This document shows, in pieces, positions 53,301 through 61,272 of a stretch of 64,000 nucleotides of DNA. The position numbers and the translations under genes were made by a program. The notes beneath the pieces are model-generated. The model was given only the letters and a program-made list of their open reading frames with translations. It had not been told where the DNA came from and searched no databases. The DNA lies in NCBI GenBank assembly GCA_035530615.1, contig DATKUL010000002.1:806001-870000 (forward strand), read 5' to 3'. Every line of letters begins with the position of its first letter. The first letter of the stretch is position 1. Source of the DNA: Candidatus Paceibacterota bacterium. GTDB taxonomy: Bacteria > Actinomycetota > Actinomycetes > Nanopelagicales > Nanopelagicaceae.

Positions 53301-54077
53301 CTAGAGAAGCGAACAGGACAGAAACTCACCGATCTTGCTCTCGATAATGAGGGCAAACGCATTACCTTTGCTGATACCCAAGCCAGACCAGTCCCGGTAA
53401 TCACCAGCCCAGAGTGGTCTGGATCAGAGCATGGCGGTCGTCGATACACCGCATTTGCTATTAACGTTGAGCGATTGAAACCTTGGCATACCTTGACTGG
53501 GCGACAGCATTTCTTTGTCGATCACGATTGGATGACCGAACTCGGTGAGCAATTCCCTGTCTTCCGACCGCCTCTCAATATGCACCGAATATTCGGCAAT
53601 CAGGCCGATGGTGTCGAGAAAGAAGTGACCGTCAGATATCTCACTCCCCATTCCAAATGGTCCATCCACTCGGAGTACCAAGACAACCTCTTCATGCTCT
53701 CGCTCTCGAGAGGAGGGCAAGAGATCTGGATGAGTGTGGAAGATGCCGAGACAATCGGAGTGAAAGATAACGAATGGATCGAGGCATACAACCGAAACGG
53801 TGTCGTCGTTGCACGAGCCTGCGTCTCTCATCGAATGCCGGCGGGAACAGTCTTTATGTATCACGCAAAAGATCGCGTCGTTGATGTTCCTCTTGCTGAA
53901 ACATCAGGTAAGCGCGGTGGTATTCACAACTCACTCACGCGATTGATGTTGAAACCAACTCACCTCATCGGTGGATATGCGCAGTTGACCTTTGCTTTCA
54001 ATTATCTCGGACCTACCGGAAATCAACGCGACGAAGTCACCGTGATCCGTCGCCGATCCCAGGATGTGGAGTACTAA
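50397..54077 (+). CDS. narG: Respiratory nitrate reductase alpha subunit
   Basis: About 1226 residues, full length. The FS0 cluster motif H60-x3-C64-x3-C68 with C103 is present, as is the Asp ligand to molybdenum in LSFYDWYADLP, followed by the QTDVPESADWFNASYLMMWGSN-type region. It reduces nitrate to nitrite on the cytoplasmic side with a bis-MGD cofactor. ATG 50397 has AGGGG upstream. First gene of narGHJI, whose genes all overlap. No molybdopterin genes are in this window. Confidence 0.97.
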   Translation: MTKPAAPRTDPEDALIKLGRFFSKGEVSKDLRSITKSGGRAGDAFYRDRWSHDKVVRSTHGVNCTGSCSWKVYVKDGIITWETQQTDYPSVGPDSPEYEPRGCPRGAAFSWYTYSPTRIRFPYIRGVLLEMYREAKSRLHDPVLAWADVVDNPEHRIRYHQARGKGGLVRANWGEISEIIAAAHVHTIKKYGPDRVFGFSPIPAMSMASHAAGARFISLLGGAMLSFYDWYADLPVASPQVFGDQTDVPESADWFNASYLMMWGSNVPVTRTPDAHFMTEGRYRGQKVIAISPDYADNTKFADEWVAPHPGTDGALGMAMGHVILKEFFVDKQIPRFQDYVKKYTDLPYLVTLREKDGAYVPDKFLVAADLGDTSEGSKFKTVMLDSNGKTFVPNGSLGHRYNDSSMGKWNLDLEGIDPSLSLFGTSQASAVEVLMPRFDLGQETSESGGVLRRGVPCIEIGDRKVTTVYDLMLAQYGVSREGLAGEWPSDYEDTTPYTPAWQEEITSVPAVQAIRIAREFAQNAVDSQGRSMILLGAGTNHWFHSDTMYRTFLALVTLTGCQGVNGGGWAHYVGQEKCRPVTGWAQLAFGADWSRPARQMIGTAFWYVSTDQWRYDALGSELLATPLGEGRFKDMSAIDVLAQSARMGWMPSYPSLNRNSLDLVDEARAKGVDPAVHVVDQLKSGDLKFAIENPDAPENWPRVLTVWRANILGSSSKGNEYFLKHLLGTSNSVRATENKAEERPRDVEWVKDAPEGKLDLLVSIDFRMTSTGLFGDILLPAATWYEKHDLSSTDMHPFIHAFTPAINPPWETKTDYEIFQMLGRQVAEQAKGHLGEREDLVVVPLIHDTPDAMANPGGVVLDWHKGEVEPIPGVTMPKLVVVKRDYTLIGEKMGALGPLIDQLGTNTKGVPVTVLQEVELLGRTNGVISHGVAAGRPSLARDVDACEAILALSGTTNGRVAVAGFRALEKRTGQKLTDLALDNEGKRITFADTQARPVPVITSPEWSGSEHGGRRYTAFAINVERLKPWHTLTGRQHFFVDHDWMTELGEQFPVFRPPLNMHRIFGNQADGVEKEVTVRYLTPHSKWSIHSEYQDNLFMLSLSRGGQEIWMSVEDAETIGVKDNEWIEAYNRNGVVVARACVSHRMPAGTVFMYHAKDRVVDVPLAETSGKRGGIHNSLTRLMLKPTHLIGGYAQLTFAFNYLGPTGNQRDEVTVIRRRSQDVEY

Positions 54078-55636
54078 TGAAGGTCATGGCCCAAATGGGC
54101 ATGGTGATGAACCTCGATAAATGCATCGGGTGCCACACCTGCTCGGTCACATGCAAGCAGGCATGGACCAACCGCTCCGGTCTTGAGTACGCCTGGTTTA
54201 ACAATGTAGAGACGCGCCCCGGTCAGGGTTATCCCCGTAGGTATGAGGATCAAGAGAAAGCAAAGGGCGGGTGGATTCGCACACGTGGCGGCCGACTCCG
54301 TCTCAAAGGCGGCAGCAAGGCCCGTCGTCTCCTCTCCATCTTCTCCAATCCACGGATGCTCAACATTAAGGATTACTACGAACCGTGGACGTATGAGTAC
54401 GACAACTTGATCACCGCGCCATTGGGTGAACAAACACCGGTGGCTCGACCAAAATCACTTCTCACTGGCAAGCCAATGAAGATCGAGTGGTCTGCCAACT
54501 GGGATGACGATTTAGGTGGTGGTCCGGAAAATATTGAGAAGGATCCAATCCTGCAGAAACTCGCCGAAGATGTGACAACGAAAGTGAAACTCGCCTTCGA
54601 AGAGACTTTTATGTTCTACTTGCCACGAATCTGCGAACACTGCCTCAATCCTGCATGTGTCGCCGCATGTCCATCGGGTGCGATCTACAAGCGTGCAGAA
54701 GACGGCATCGTTCTGGTTGATCAGCAGCAGTGCAAAGGCTGGCGCATGTGCGTCTCCGCCTGTCCTTATAAGAAGATCTACTTCAACCACAAAACTGGTA
54801 AAGCCGAGAAGTGCACGATGTGCTATCCCCGCTTAGAAATTGGTTTGCCAACCGTTTGTTCTGAGACATGCGTCGGACGACTGCGCTATCTAGGACTCTT
54901 CCTCTATGACGCGGATAAGGTCTTAGATGCGGCCTCTGTTGAAAATGATCAAGATCTCTATCAAGCCCAACTCGATCTCATGCTGGATCCAAGTGATCCC
55001 GAAGTCATAGCCGCGGCGCGAGCCGAAGGTATTCCAGAGGATTGGATCAGCGCTGCGCAGAAATCACCTGTCTACAAATTAGCAAAGGTTTACAAGATCG
55101 CGCTTCCACTTCATCCTGAATATCGCACCATGCCCATGGTCTGGTACGTACCGCCTCTATCCCCCATCGTTGATGTTCTGACCGAGACTGGACACGATGG
55201 AGAAGAAGCCGGAAACCTATTTGGGGCAATCGAGGCGCTCCGTATCCCAATTGAATACTTGGCTGAATTATTCTCCGCCGGAGACGTCGATGTAGTAACT
55301 GGAACACTTCGCAAACTCTCTGCAATGCGTTCGTATATGAGAGATATCAACCTGGGACGCGAACCTCGACCTGAGATTCCCGCAGCAGTCGGTATGGACC
55401 AAGAGAGCATCTATGAAATGTACCGACTCCTCGCCATCGCAAAGTACGAGGATCGATATGTGATTCCGGCAGCACATACCGAACAAGCACGAGAGTTGGA
55501 TCATCTCGGCTGTTCATTAGATGGTGTCGAGGGAGTCGAAGCAATGGGTGGCGGACCCTTTGGCCAATCATCTGGTAATCCAGTACCCGTCACCATCGAG
55601 AACTTCCAAATCATGCGAGATCGGCAGACAAAGTGA
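54077..55636 (+). CDS. narH: Respiratory nitrate reductase beta subunit
   Basis: 519 residues. Four Cys groups bind three [4Fe-4S] and one [3Fe-4S] cluster: CIGCHTCSVTC, CEHCLNPACVAACP, CKGWRMCVSACP (Trp replaces one Cys, typical for the 3Fe cluster) and CTMCYPRLEIGLPTVCSETC. It carries electrons from NarI to NarG. Its ATG overlaps the narG stop (TAATG). Confidence 0.97.
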   Translation: MKVMAQMGMVMNLDKCIGCHTCSVTCKQAWTNRSGLEYAWFNNVETRPGQGYPRRYEDQEKAKGGWIRTRGGRLRLKGGSKARRLLSIFSNPRMLNIKDYYEPWTYEYDNLITAPLGEQTPVARPKSLLTGKPMKIEWSANWDDDLGGGPENIEKDPILQKLAEDVTTKVKLAFEETFMFYLPRICEHCLNPACVAACPSGAIYKRAEDGIVLVDQQQCKGWRMCVSACPYKKIYFNHKTGKAEKCTMCYPRLEIGLPTVCSETCVGRLRYLGLFLYDADKVLDAASVENDQDLYQAQLDLMLDPSDPEVIAAARAEGIPEDWISAAQKSPVYKLAKVYKIALPLHPEYRTMPMVWYVPPLSPIVDVLTETGHDGEEAGNLFGAIEALRIPIEYLAELFSAGDVDVVTGTLRKLSAMRSYMRDINLGREPRPEIPAAVGMDQESIYEMYRLLAIAKYEDRYVIPAAHTEQARELDHLGCSLDGVEGVEAMGGGPFGQSSGNPVPVTIENFQIMRDRQTK

Positions 55637-56280
55637 GTACTGCCAATGTTCAGATGATCGCATCAGCCCTGCTCATTTATCCTGATGAGAATTTCCAAGA
55701 AAGACGTACCGAACTTGCCAATATCTCAAAAGATATTAAAGGTCGGGCCGGCGAATCCCTCCTGAAATTCTTCGATGCAACTAGCGAGATGACTTTGGAC
55801 GAAATTCAAAGACACTACGTTGAGATTTTCGATATGAGACGGCGATGCTCGCTCTTCCTTACATCATGGACACATGGTGACACTCGGAATAGAGGCATGG
55901 CTCTTCTCCATTTCAAGGAGATTTACAGAGAGGTCGGAGTCACAATGACGGATGAGGAACTCCCGGATCATCTTGCCGTGGTTCTAGAATTCGCGGCCCT
56001 GATGGACCACGAGGAAGGCAATCTCCTGCTTGGTGAGCACCGTGCCCCCATCGAATTGATTCGCGATGCGCTCCATAATGCCAACTCTTTCTACGCATCC
56101 ATCCTTGATGCGGTGGTAGCCACATTGCCGGCCATGACACCTGAAATTGAAGCTCGCGCACGCGCTCTGGCTCTCAGCGGCCCACCCCAGGAATTCGTGG
56201 GACTCAGTGGCGCCGTCTCGATTGCGCTAGAACCTTTTTCGTCGAACCCAGCCCTAGTAACCGATGGAGTGCGCACATGA
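55633..56280 (+). CDS. narJ: Nitrate reductase assembly chaperone
   Basis: 215 residues, all-helical TorD/NarJ family. It has YVEIFDMRRRCSLFLTSWTHGDTRNRGMALL, the conserved NarJ core. It holds NarGH during cofactor insertion and is not part of the final enzyme. It starts with GTG in a GTGA overlap with narH and ends in an ATGA overlap with narI. Confidence 0.95.
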   Translation: MSTANVQMIASALLIYPDENFQERRTELANISKDIKGRAGESLLKFFDATSEMTLDEIQRHYVEIFDMRRRCSLFLTSWTHGDTRNRGMALLHFKEIYREVGVTMTDEELPDHLAVVLEFAALMDHEEGNLLLGEHRAPIELIRDALHNANSFYASILDAVVATLPAMTPEIEARARALALSGPPQEFVGLSGAVSIALEPFSSNPALVTDGVRT

Positions 56281-57017
56281 CCTCGTTAGATATCTTGCTG
56301 TGGTCTGTTCTGCCCTATGTGGCAATCGGATCCTTTGTCATCGGTCTGGTATGGCGCTACAGATATGACAAATTCAATTGGACTACTCGCTCCTCCCAAA
56401 TTTACGAAGGAAAACTCCTCACTATTGCCGGCCCACTCTTTCACCTAGGTCTTTTTGCAGTGATCGGCGGTCACATCGTCGGACTTCTTATTCCGAAGGA
56501 GTGGACTGAGGCAATCGGAGTAAGCCAGGAGACCTATCACCTCGGAGCAATCACAATGGGCGGTTTTGCTGGTGTCGCAACAGTTTTAGGTATTGCTCTT
56601 CTCATCTACCGTCGCCGCACGACGGCCACGGTCTTTGCGGCAACAACCAAAAATGACAAAACCATGTACATCTTCCTAGTAGCGACTCTCCTTGCCGGGT
56701 GCGCCGCAACGCTCTCCAGTGCGGGTGCCATCGGAGACGAACATAACTACCGCGAAACAGTTTCCCCTTGGTTTAGATCAATCTTGCTCCTCCAGCCTGA
56801 TGGAACTCTCATGGCAGCAACGCCTCTCGCTTTCCGCGTTCACGCCGTCCTCGGAATGCTTCTCTTCATCATCTGGCCATTTACCCGGCTGGTGCACGCG
56901 CTGAGCGCGCCAATCGGATACATGTTCCGACCGCCGATTATTTATAGAACTAGAGATGGTCGAGGCGTTGCTGGAGCCAGCAAAGCAAAACCCGGCTGGG
57001 AAAAAGTGAAGTACTAA
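56277..57017 (+). CDS. narI: Respiratory nitrate reductase gamma subunit
   Basis: 246 residues with five spans. Heme b ligands are His pairs in GPLFHLGLFAVIGGHIVG and in FRVHAVLGMLLFIIWPFTRLVHALS. It oxidises menaquinol at the membrane and feeds NarH. A hairpin CTAACTT-TCCT-AAGTTAG (57014-57031) covers its stop and that of the convergent gene. Confidence 0.96.
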   Translation: MTSLDILLWSVLPYVAIGSFVIGLVWRYRYDKFNWTTRSSQIYEGKLLTIAGPLFHLGLFAVIGGHIVGLLIPKEWTEAIGVSQETYHLGAITMGGFAGVATVLGIALLIYRRRTTATVFAATTKNDKTMYIFLVATLLAGCAATLSSAGAIGDEHNYRETVSPWFRSILLLQPDGTLMAATPLAFRVHAVLGMLLFIIWPFTRLVHALSAPIGYMFRPPIIYRTRDGRGVAGASKAKPGWEKVKY

Positions 57018-57031
57018 CTTTCCTAAGTTAG
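57014..57031. terminator. Short hairpin between narI and the DinB-like gene
   Basis: CTAACTT and AAGTTAG form a perfect seven-pair stem with a TCCT loop. It includes both stop codons of two convergent genes. There is no U-run in either direction, so termination is only suggested. Confidence 0.45.
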
Positions 57032-57484
57032 AGCGCTCTTAATCTGCTCTGCGTGATCACGCGGATGCTTCGCGTAACTCTGCAACCACTTCTCGATTGT
57101 GTACTTTCCGCTCTCAGAATGTTCGCCGTACTTCTCAAGATCGGCCGAAGTCAGGCGCTTGATAATGTCCAAGGAAGCCGCTCGTACAGAGAGATAAACG
57201 GCAAAGGAGTTTTCAATCGGGAGTACTTCATAACCCAATGTCTTGTTCTCTGCCCATAGACCCTCGTCATAGCCTTGGATGGACGAGCCATTGGGTTCGG
57301 CGACCAGACGTCGTAACCGCGCATACGACTGGGCCTCACTGTCGGCAAGATGGTGAATCACTTGACGTGGTGACCAGCCATCTGCTTTGTGGCGATCCAG
57401 ATCCGTGTCGGAAAGTGCCGTGACCGTATCGGCAAAATATTGGGTGGCTGCTTCGTATATTTTGGCCTGCTCTTTGATATCCAT
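57023..57484 (-). CDS. DinB/YfiT-like metal-dependent protein
   Basis: About 153 residues. The four-helix DinB fold is indicated by WSPRQVIHHLADSE (first His ligands near residue 46) and SYAKHPRDHAEQI near the end, giving the expected His triad. Members include thiol S-transferases and stress proteins. ATG 57484 is chosen as the family-like start (DIKEQAKIYEAATQYF); the frame extends to 57526 but that part lacks family character. No ribosome-binding site is clear. Confidence 0.8.
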   Translation of the reverse strand: MDIKEQAKIYEAATQYFADTVTALSDTDLDRHKADGWSPRQVIHHLADSEAQSYARLRRLVAEPNGSSIQGYDEGLWAENKTLGYEVLPIENSFAVYLSVRAASLDIIKRLTSADLEKYGEHSESGKYTIEKWLQSYAKHPRDHAEQIKSALT

Positions 57485-57529
57485 GAGGCTGAGTGTAGAC
57501 GGAACGGCGATAATGCAGCAGTACAAATA

Positions 57530-57880
57530 CTATTTCTTCAGTTCGGTATCACAGGCAGCACGAAGATCTGCTAACGGCAAATCGATTGTAGATCGCACTA
57601 TCGAACTGCTCACCCGAAAGTACTCGTGCGCCAAAATATCGCGCATACCAGCAATTTCGCTCCAAGGGATTGTCGGATAAGCCTCCTTTATACGTTCATC
57701 AAAAGTCTTAACCACTTCTCCGATGACAACCAGATCGTAGAGAATGGCGTCAAAAGCCGTCTTTGCAACATCCCAGTCTTGGTTGCCTTCAGCTTCGACT
57801 AGCATTTTTTCGGCATGTTCAATTCTGGAAATACGATCCAAGATATCTTTTAACCGCGTAGATTTATCCCTTGCGCTCAT
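57530..57880 (-). CDS. hepT: HepT-like HEPN toxin
   Basis: 116 residues. The helical HEPN fold ends with the RNase motif RDILAHEY (R-x4-H-x-Y) near residues 80-87. In known HepT/MntA pairs the Tyr of this motif is AMPylated by the antitoxin. It overlaps the upstream antitoxin gene by four bases (ATGA). The C-terminus is short. Confidence 0.85.
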   Translation of the reverse strand: MSARDKSTRLKDILDRISRIEHAEKMLVEAEGNQDWDVAKTAFDAILYDLVVIGEVVKTFDERIKEAYPTIPWSEIAGMRDILAHEYFRVSSSIVRSTIDLPLADLRAACDTELKK

Positions 57881-58389
57881 AATGGAACAGCCTCAGAGAG
57901 GGCCTTCTTGAGAACCTCCTCCTTTAATACGCCAACGGGAGAAACCTCAACTCGATCCTCTAGAAGATCCGATAACTCCTCATTCAGCCGGAGGATGGGC
58001 AGCAGCCCTTTAGACAAGTCGAAATCGACAAGAAAATCTATATCGCTAGTAGCGGTGTCTTGACCTCGCACTACTGAACCAAAAAGCCGTATGTTAGAGG
58101 CTCCGGCTTTCTTCATGATCGACTTTATAGTTGTTTTGGAGAGCCTTATTTTTTGGGCCCGACTACCAGACAAATTCAATGGAGGTGTCTTCCTGACCAT
58201 TACATCCAACTCATACCCTGCTGCCTTGAGAAGTCGAAGCAGCGTGGTTGTGGACGGCGATGCATTCCCATTTTCATACCTTGCAATAGCCGACTGGGAG
58301 GTGCCAGCCCGTTGCGCCAACTCGGCTTGGGTGAGGCCAGATTGTTGGCGTACGAATCCAAGAATTTGCGCACTATCAAAGGCGGACAT
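57877..58389 (-). CDS. mntA: HTH-MntA fusion antitoxin
   Basis: 170 residues. The N-terminal Xre-type helix-turn-helix (about 8-65: LTQAELAQRAGTSQSAIARYENGNASPS) is joined to a minimal nucleotidyltransferase domain (about 85-170) with GSVVRG and SDIDFLVDFD, the GS-x10-DxD active site. It should AMPylate and so silence the HepT partner, and the HTH can repress the operon. A palindrome lies just upstream. Confidence 0.85.
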   Translation of the reverse strand: MSAFDSAQILGFVRQQSGLTQAELAQRAGTSQSAIARYENGNASPSTTTLLRLLKAAGYELDVMVRKTPPLNLSGSRAQKIRLSKTTIKSIMKKAGASNIRLFGSVVRGQDTATSDIDFLVDFDLSKGLLPILRLNEELSDLLEDRVEVSPVGVLKEEVLKKALSEAVPL

Positions 58390-58400
58390 AGATGAAGAAT

Positions 58401-58416
58401 ATACCTAAGTAGGTAT
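58401..58416. promoter_or_regulatory. Operator-like inverted repeat upstream of the antitoxin
   Basis: ATACCTA-AG-TAGGTAT lies 12 bp before the antitoxin start codon and overlaps a TATATT-like -10 on the minus strand. It is a good candidate site for the Xre domain of the antitoxin. Confidence 0.6.
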
Positions 58417-58436
58417 AATGGCAATGAACCCAAGAT

Positions 58437-58512
58437 TGGTAGCCCCGAAGGGATTCGAACCCTCGTAGCTGGCTTGAGAAGCCAGAGTCCTAGGCCGCTA
58501 GACGACGGGGCC
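58437..58512 (-). tRNA. tRNA-Glu (CUC)
   Basis: A 76-base cloverleaf including encoded CCA. The acceptor GGCCCCG pairs with CGGGGCT allowing one wobble, the anticodon stem CTGGC/GCCAG holds the loop TTCTCAA with anticodon CTC, and the T arm is GAGGG-TTCGAAT-CCCTT. The D arm (GTCGTCTAGCGGCCTAGGAC) is typical of Glu. Confidence 0.93.
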
Positions 58513-58584
58513 CTAGTTTCCTCAAAGTTGATCGCCTTCGGCTTTCAACTTCATAGTCTTGGTAGAACTATTCAATTTTTTTCG

Positions 58585-58656
58585 CTGGGGTACCAGGACT
58601 CGAACCTAGACTTACTGAACCAGAATCAGCAGGGCTGCCAATTACCCCATACCCCA
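58585..58656 (-). tRNA. tRNA-Gln (CUG)
   Basis: A 72-base cloverleaf without encoded CCA. The acceptor TGGGGTA pairs with TACCCCA, anticodon loop TTCTGGT gives CUG, and the T arm contains GGTTCGAGTCC. It lies 28 bp past the gltX stop. Confidence 0.92.
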
Positions 58657-58684
58657 AAAGGCGTTCGCAAGGATACCGTAGAAA

Positions 58685-60139
58685 TTAGAGCGCTAAAGCC
58701 GATGAAATCCGCTCTAAACAGGCCCCTTTACCCAGTAATTCCATTGATTCAAAGAGCGGTGGCGAGATGGTGCTGCCGGTTACTGCGACTCGTACAGATC
58801 CAAATGCAATACGCGGCTTGAGGCCCATACCTTCGATAAGAGAGGATCGGAGTGCGGCCTCGATGGATGAATGTGTCCACTCAGATAATGGCTTTAACTC
58901 GTCAAGGCTTCGTCGTAGGACTTCCTTTGATCCAGAGTCAGTGACCTTTGATATGGACTCCAATTCCACATGGAAATCTTTGACGAATAAAAATTTGAGC
59001 ATCGCAGGAATTTCGCTGAATTTTGTAATGCGCTCTTGAATGATTGGGAGTGCGGCTTTTACGCGTGCGATCTCCTCATCGGTGCCGGTGATGACAGCGG
59101 CTTTCTTTAAGAACGGCAATGACCAATCGAGGAATTCTTCAAGAGGCAGCGCGCGGATCTTGTCGCCGTTGATTGCTTCCAGCTTTTTCATATCAAAACG
59201 CGCAGGAGAACTATTGACGCGCTCGACAGTGAAGAGTTCGGTCAACTCCTTCATCGTAATATTCTCGCGGTCCTCCCCTGGCGACCATCCAAGCAGGGCC
59301 AAGTAATTGCAGATAGCCTCAGGCAAGAATCCCGCCTCGCGATACCAGGCGATCGACACTTCACCATTGCGCTTGGATAATTTCGCATTGTCCTGTCCCA
59401 TAACGAAGGGAAGATGAGCAAAGGTTGGGAATTCGTCATCCTTCAAGCCCATTGCTTGATAAACACGGATCTGACGTGGAGTGGATGAGAGAAGGTCTTC
59501 GCCACGAAGAATGTGAGTGACCTTCATTAGGACATCATCGACTGCAACCGCCAAGGTGTAGAGCGGTGAGCCATCTGCGCGCACCAGGACAAAGTCCGGT
59601 ACGAACTTGTGGTCGAAGGACATTTCACCACGGATCGCATCGACGAAAGTGGTCTCTCCCTCGGGCATACGCATGCGGATGACAGGCAATCTTCCAGCAG
59701 CTCTGAAAGTCGCCATCTGATCTTCGGTGAGGTTACGACACTGTCCGTCATATCCTGGTGCAACATTTGCTGCGCGTTGCGCTTCGCGACGCGCCTCCAA
59801 TTCTTCGGCCGAACAGAAGCAGTAGTACGCATCCTTCTGGTCTAAGAACTTCTGTGCCCAATGGGCGTAAATATCCAGACGCTGTGATTGCAAGTAAGGA
59901 CCGTACTCGCCACCCACTTCAGGACCCTCATCCCACTGCAAGCCAAGCCAGCGAAGAGTGTCGATTGCCGCTGCTATGTACTCATCGGTGACCCGTGTGG
60001 TGTCGGTATCTTCAATGCGGAAAATAAAGGTGCCACCTGTATGACGGGCGTAGGCCCAATCAAAAAGGGCCGTGCGGATATTTCCAACGTGGAGATCGCC
60101 CGTTGGAGAGGGAGCAAACCGGACGCGTACCTTAGCCAT
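58685..60139 (-). CDS. gltX: Glutamyl-tRNA synthetase
   Basis: 484 residues. The class I motif is PSPTGDLHVGN (HIGH variant) at about 10-20 and the second motif AKLSKRNG (KMSKS variant) near 255. It charges tRNA-Glu and, in bacteria without GlnRS, also tRNA-Gln, whose genes lie next to it. ATG 60139 is preceded by AAGGTGAG; a GTG two codons earlier is possible. It overlaps the upstream hydrolase gene by eight bases. Confidence 0.96.
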   Translation of the reverse strand: MAKVRVRFAPSPTGDLHVGNIRTALFDWAYARHTGGTFIFRIEDTDTTRVTDEYIAAAIDTLRWLGLQWDEGPEVGGEYGPYLQSQRLDIYAHWAQKFLDQKDAYYCFCSAEELEARREAQRAANVAPGYDGQCRNLTEDQMATFRAAGRLPVIRMRMPEGETTFVDAIRGEMSFDHKFVPDFVLVRADGSPLYTLAVAVDDVLMKVTHILRGEDLLSSTPRQIRVYQAMGLKDDEFPTFAHLPFVMGQDNAKLSKRNGEVSIAWYREAGFLPEAICNYLALLGWSPGEDRENITMKELTELFTVERVNSSPARFDMKKLEAINGDKIRALPLEEFLDWSLPFLKKAAVITGTDEEIARVKAALPIIQERITKFSEIPAMLKFLFVKDFHVELESISKVTDSGSKEVLRRSLDELKPLSEWTHSSIEAALRSSLIEGMGLKPRIAFGSVRVAVTGSTISPPLFESMELLGKGACLERISSALAL

Positions 60140-60926
60140 GAGCACTCACCTTGTTTGTCAGTTCGCCCAATCCTTCAATAGATACGGTAATGACGGACTT
60201 TTCTGGCATGGGTCCAATTCCCGCTGGAGTCCCAGTCAAAATAACATCGCCGGGCAGAAGAGTCATGACCTGAGTGACGAAATTGACGATCGTGGGAATA
60301 TCAAAAATCATGTCGGAGAGTTTCGCGTCCTGCATCACTTCGCCATTGAGGGTGGATGAAATCCGCTGATCGCCAGGTGTGAACTCGGTTTCGATCCATG
60401 GTCCAAGTGGGCAGAAAGTGTCAAAGCCCTTGGCGCGAGTCCACTGTCCGTCCCTCTTTTGAAGATCGCGAGCCGTCACATCGTTGGCAAGTGTGTATCC
60501 AAAAATCACATCATTTGCACGCTCTTTTGGAACGTCCTTGCAGATTCGACCGATAACGATGGCGAGTTCTGCTTCAAAATCCACTCGATCACTCATTGCT
60601 GGCCATGCGATTGTGTCGCCCGGCCCGATCACAGAAGTGTTGGGCTTGAGGAAGATGATCGGCTCCTCTGGTACTTCGCCACCCATCTCCTTGGCGTGGT
60701 CGGCATAATTCTTTCCAATACAAACAACTTTGCTTCGAGGCAGAACGGGTGCCAGCAAGCGCACCTGAGAGAGCGGCACAACCTGTCCCGTTGGCTTTGT
60801 GCCCATAAAGAGTGGATCACCCGTTATTACGGCGATAGATTCCTCGGCCAGAATGCCAAAGAGCGGGTCTTTGCCAAGTTCTAAAGAGGGGTCGGCGGCG
60901 GCAGGAGAGAAACGAACAATGCGCAT
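60132..60926 (-). CDS. Fumarylacetoacetate hydrolase family protein
   Basis: 264 residues. The FAH fold is shown by CIGKNYADHAKEMGG, EPIIFLKPNTSV, the metal-binding acidic residues in RVDFEAELAIVIGR, and a late VILTGTPAGIGPM. Members cleave or isomerise beta-diketo acids such as 2-hydroxyhepta-2,4-diene dioates. This gene precedes gltX in many actinobacteria. The exact substrate is unknown. Confidence 0.9.
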   Translation of the reverse strand: MRIVRFSPAAADPSLELGKDPLFGILAEESIAVITGDPLFMGTKPTGQVVPLSQVRLLAPVLPRSKVVCIGKNYADHAKEMGGEVPEEPIIFLKPNTSVIGPGDTIAWPAMSDRVDFEAELAIVIGRICKDVPKERANDVIFGYTLANDVTARDLQKRDGQWTRAKGFDTFCPLGPWIETEFTPGDQRISSTLNGEVMQDAKLSDMIFDIPTIVNFVTQVMTLLPGDVILTGTPAGIGPMPEKSVITVSIEGLGELTNKVSAHG

Positions 60927-60945
60927 TGGGCAAGGGTATCGCGCC

Positions 60946-61272
60946 TTAGAGGGACTCTATTTCATCGTTTTGCTTGACAACCCAGACGAGCGCGCCAGGG
61001 GTGTGCTCTCTCACAGGTTTTAGATTGATGGATCCATCTCCAACTACAACAACGGCCTCAATTGCCTCGATCTGACTGGCCATTGCCACAGTAAAGACGG
61101 CTTCGATGGCATCGAGCGTGAGACTTATCGAACTTATATTTCGCGCAACATATGTGCGCCCGGTGCTATCGCGAAGAGCGGCTGCCTGAGTTGCGCCGGT
61201 ACGTCTCAAGGTAGCCTGCGCTAATACTTCGAGTTTCTGATCTTCTACATTTTCAAATTTAGAGTTCGTCAT
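60946..61272 (-). CDS. Cytidine-deaminase-like protein lacking the catalytic site
   Basis: 108 residues. VLAQATLRRTGATQAAALRDSTGRTYVARN resembles the opening of the cytidine deaminase fold. The HxE and CxxC zinc motifs are absent. A gene of this type lies after the CorC gene in other actinobacteria (next to era, which is not seen here). The start ATG lies within the end of the CorC gene, overlapping by 14 bp. Confidence 0.7.
   Translation of the reverse strand: MTNSKFENVEDQKLEVLAQATLRRTGATQAAALRDSTGRTYVARNISSISLTLDAIEAVFTVAMASQIEAIEAVVVVGDGSINLKPVREHTPGALVWVVKQNDEIESL

Noticed and set aside
54074-54433. Minus-strand frame across the narG/narH junction
   Set aside because: It is antisense to highly conserved NarH clusters and has no ribosome-binding site or recognisable domain.
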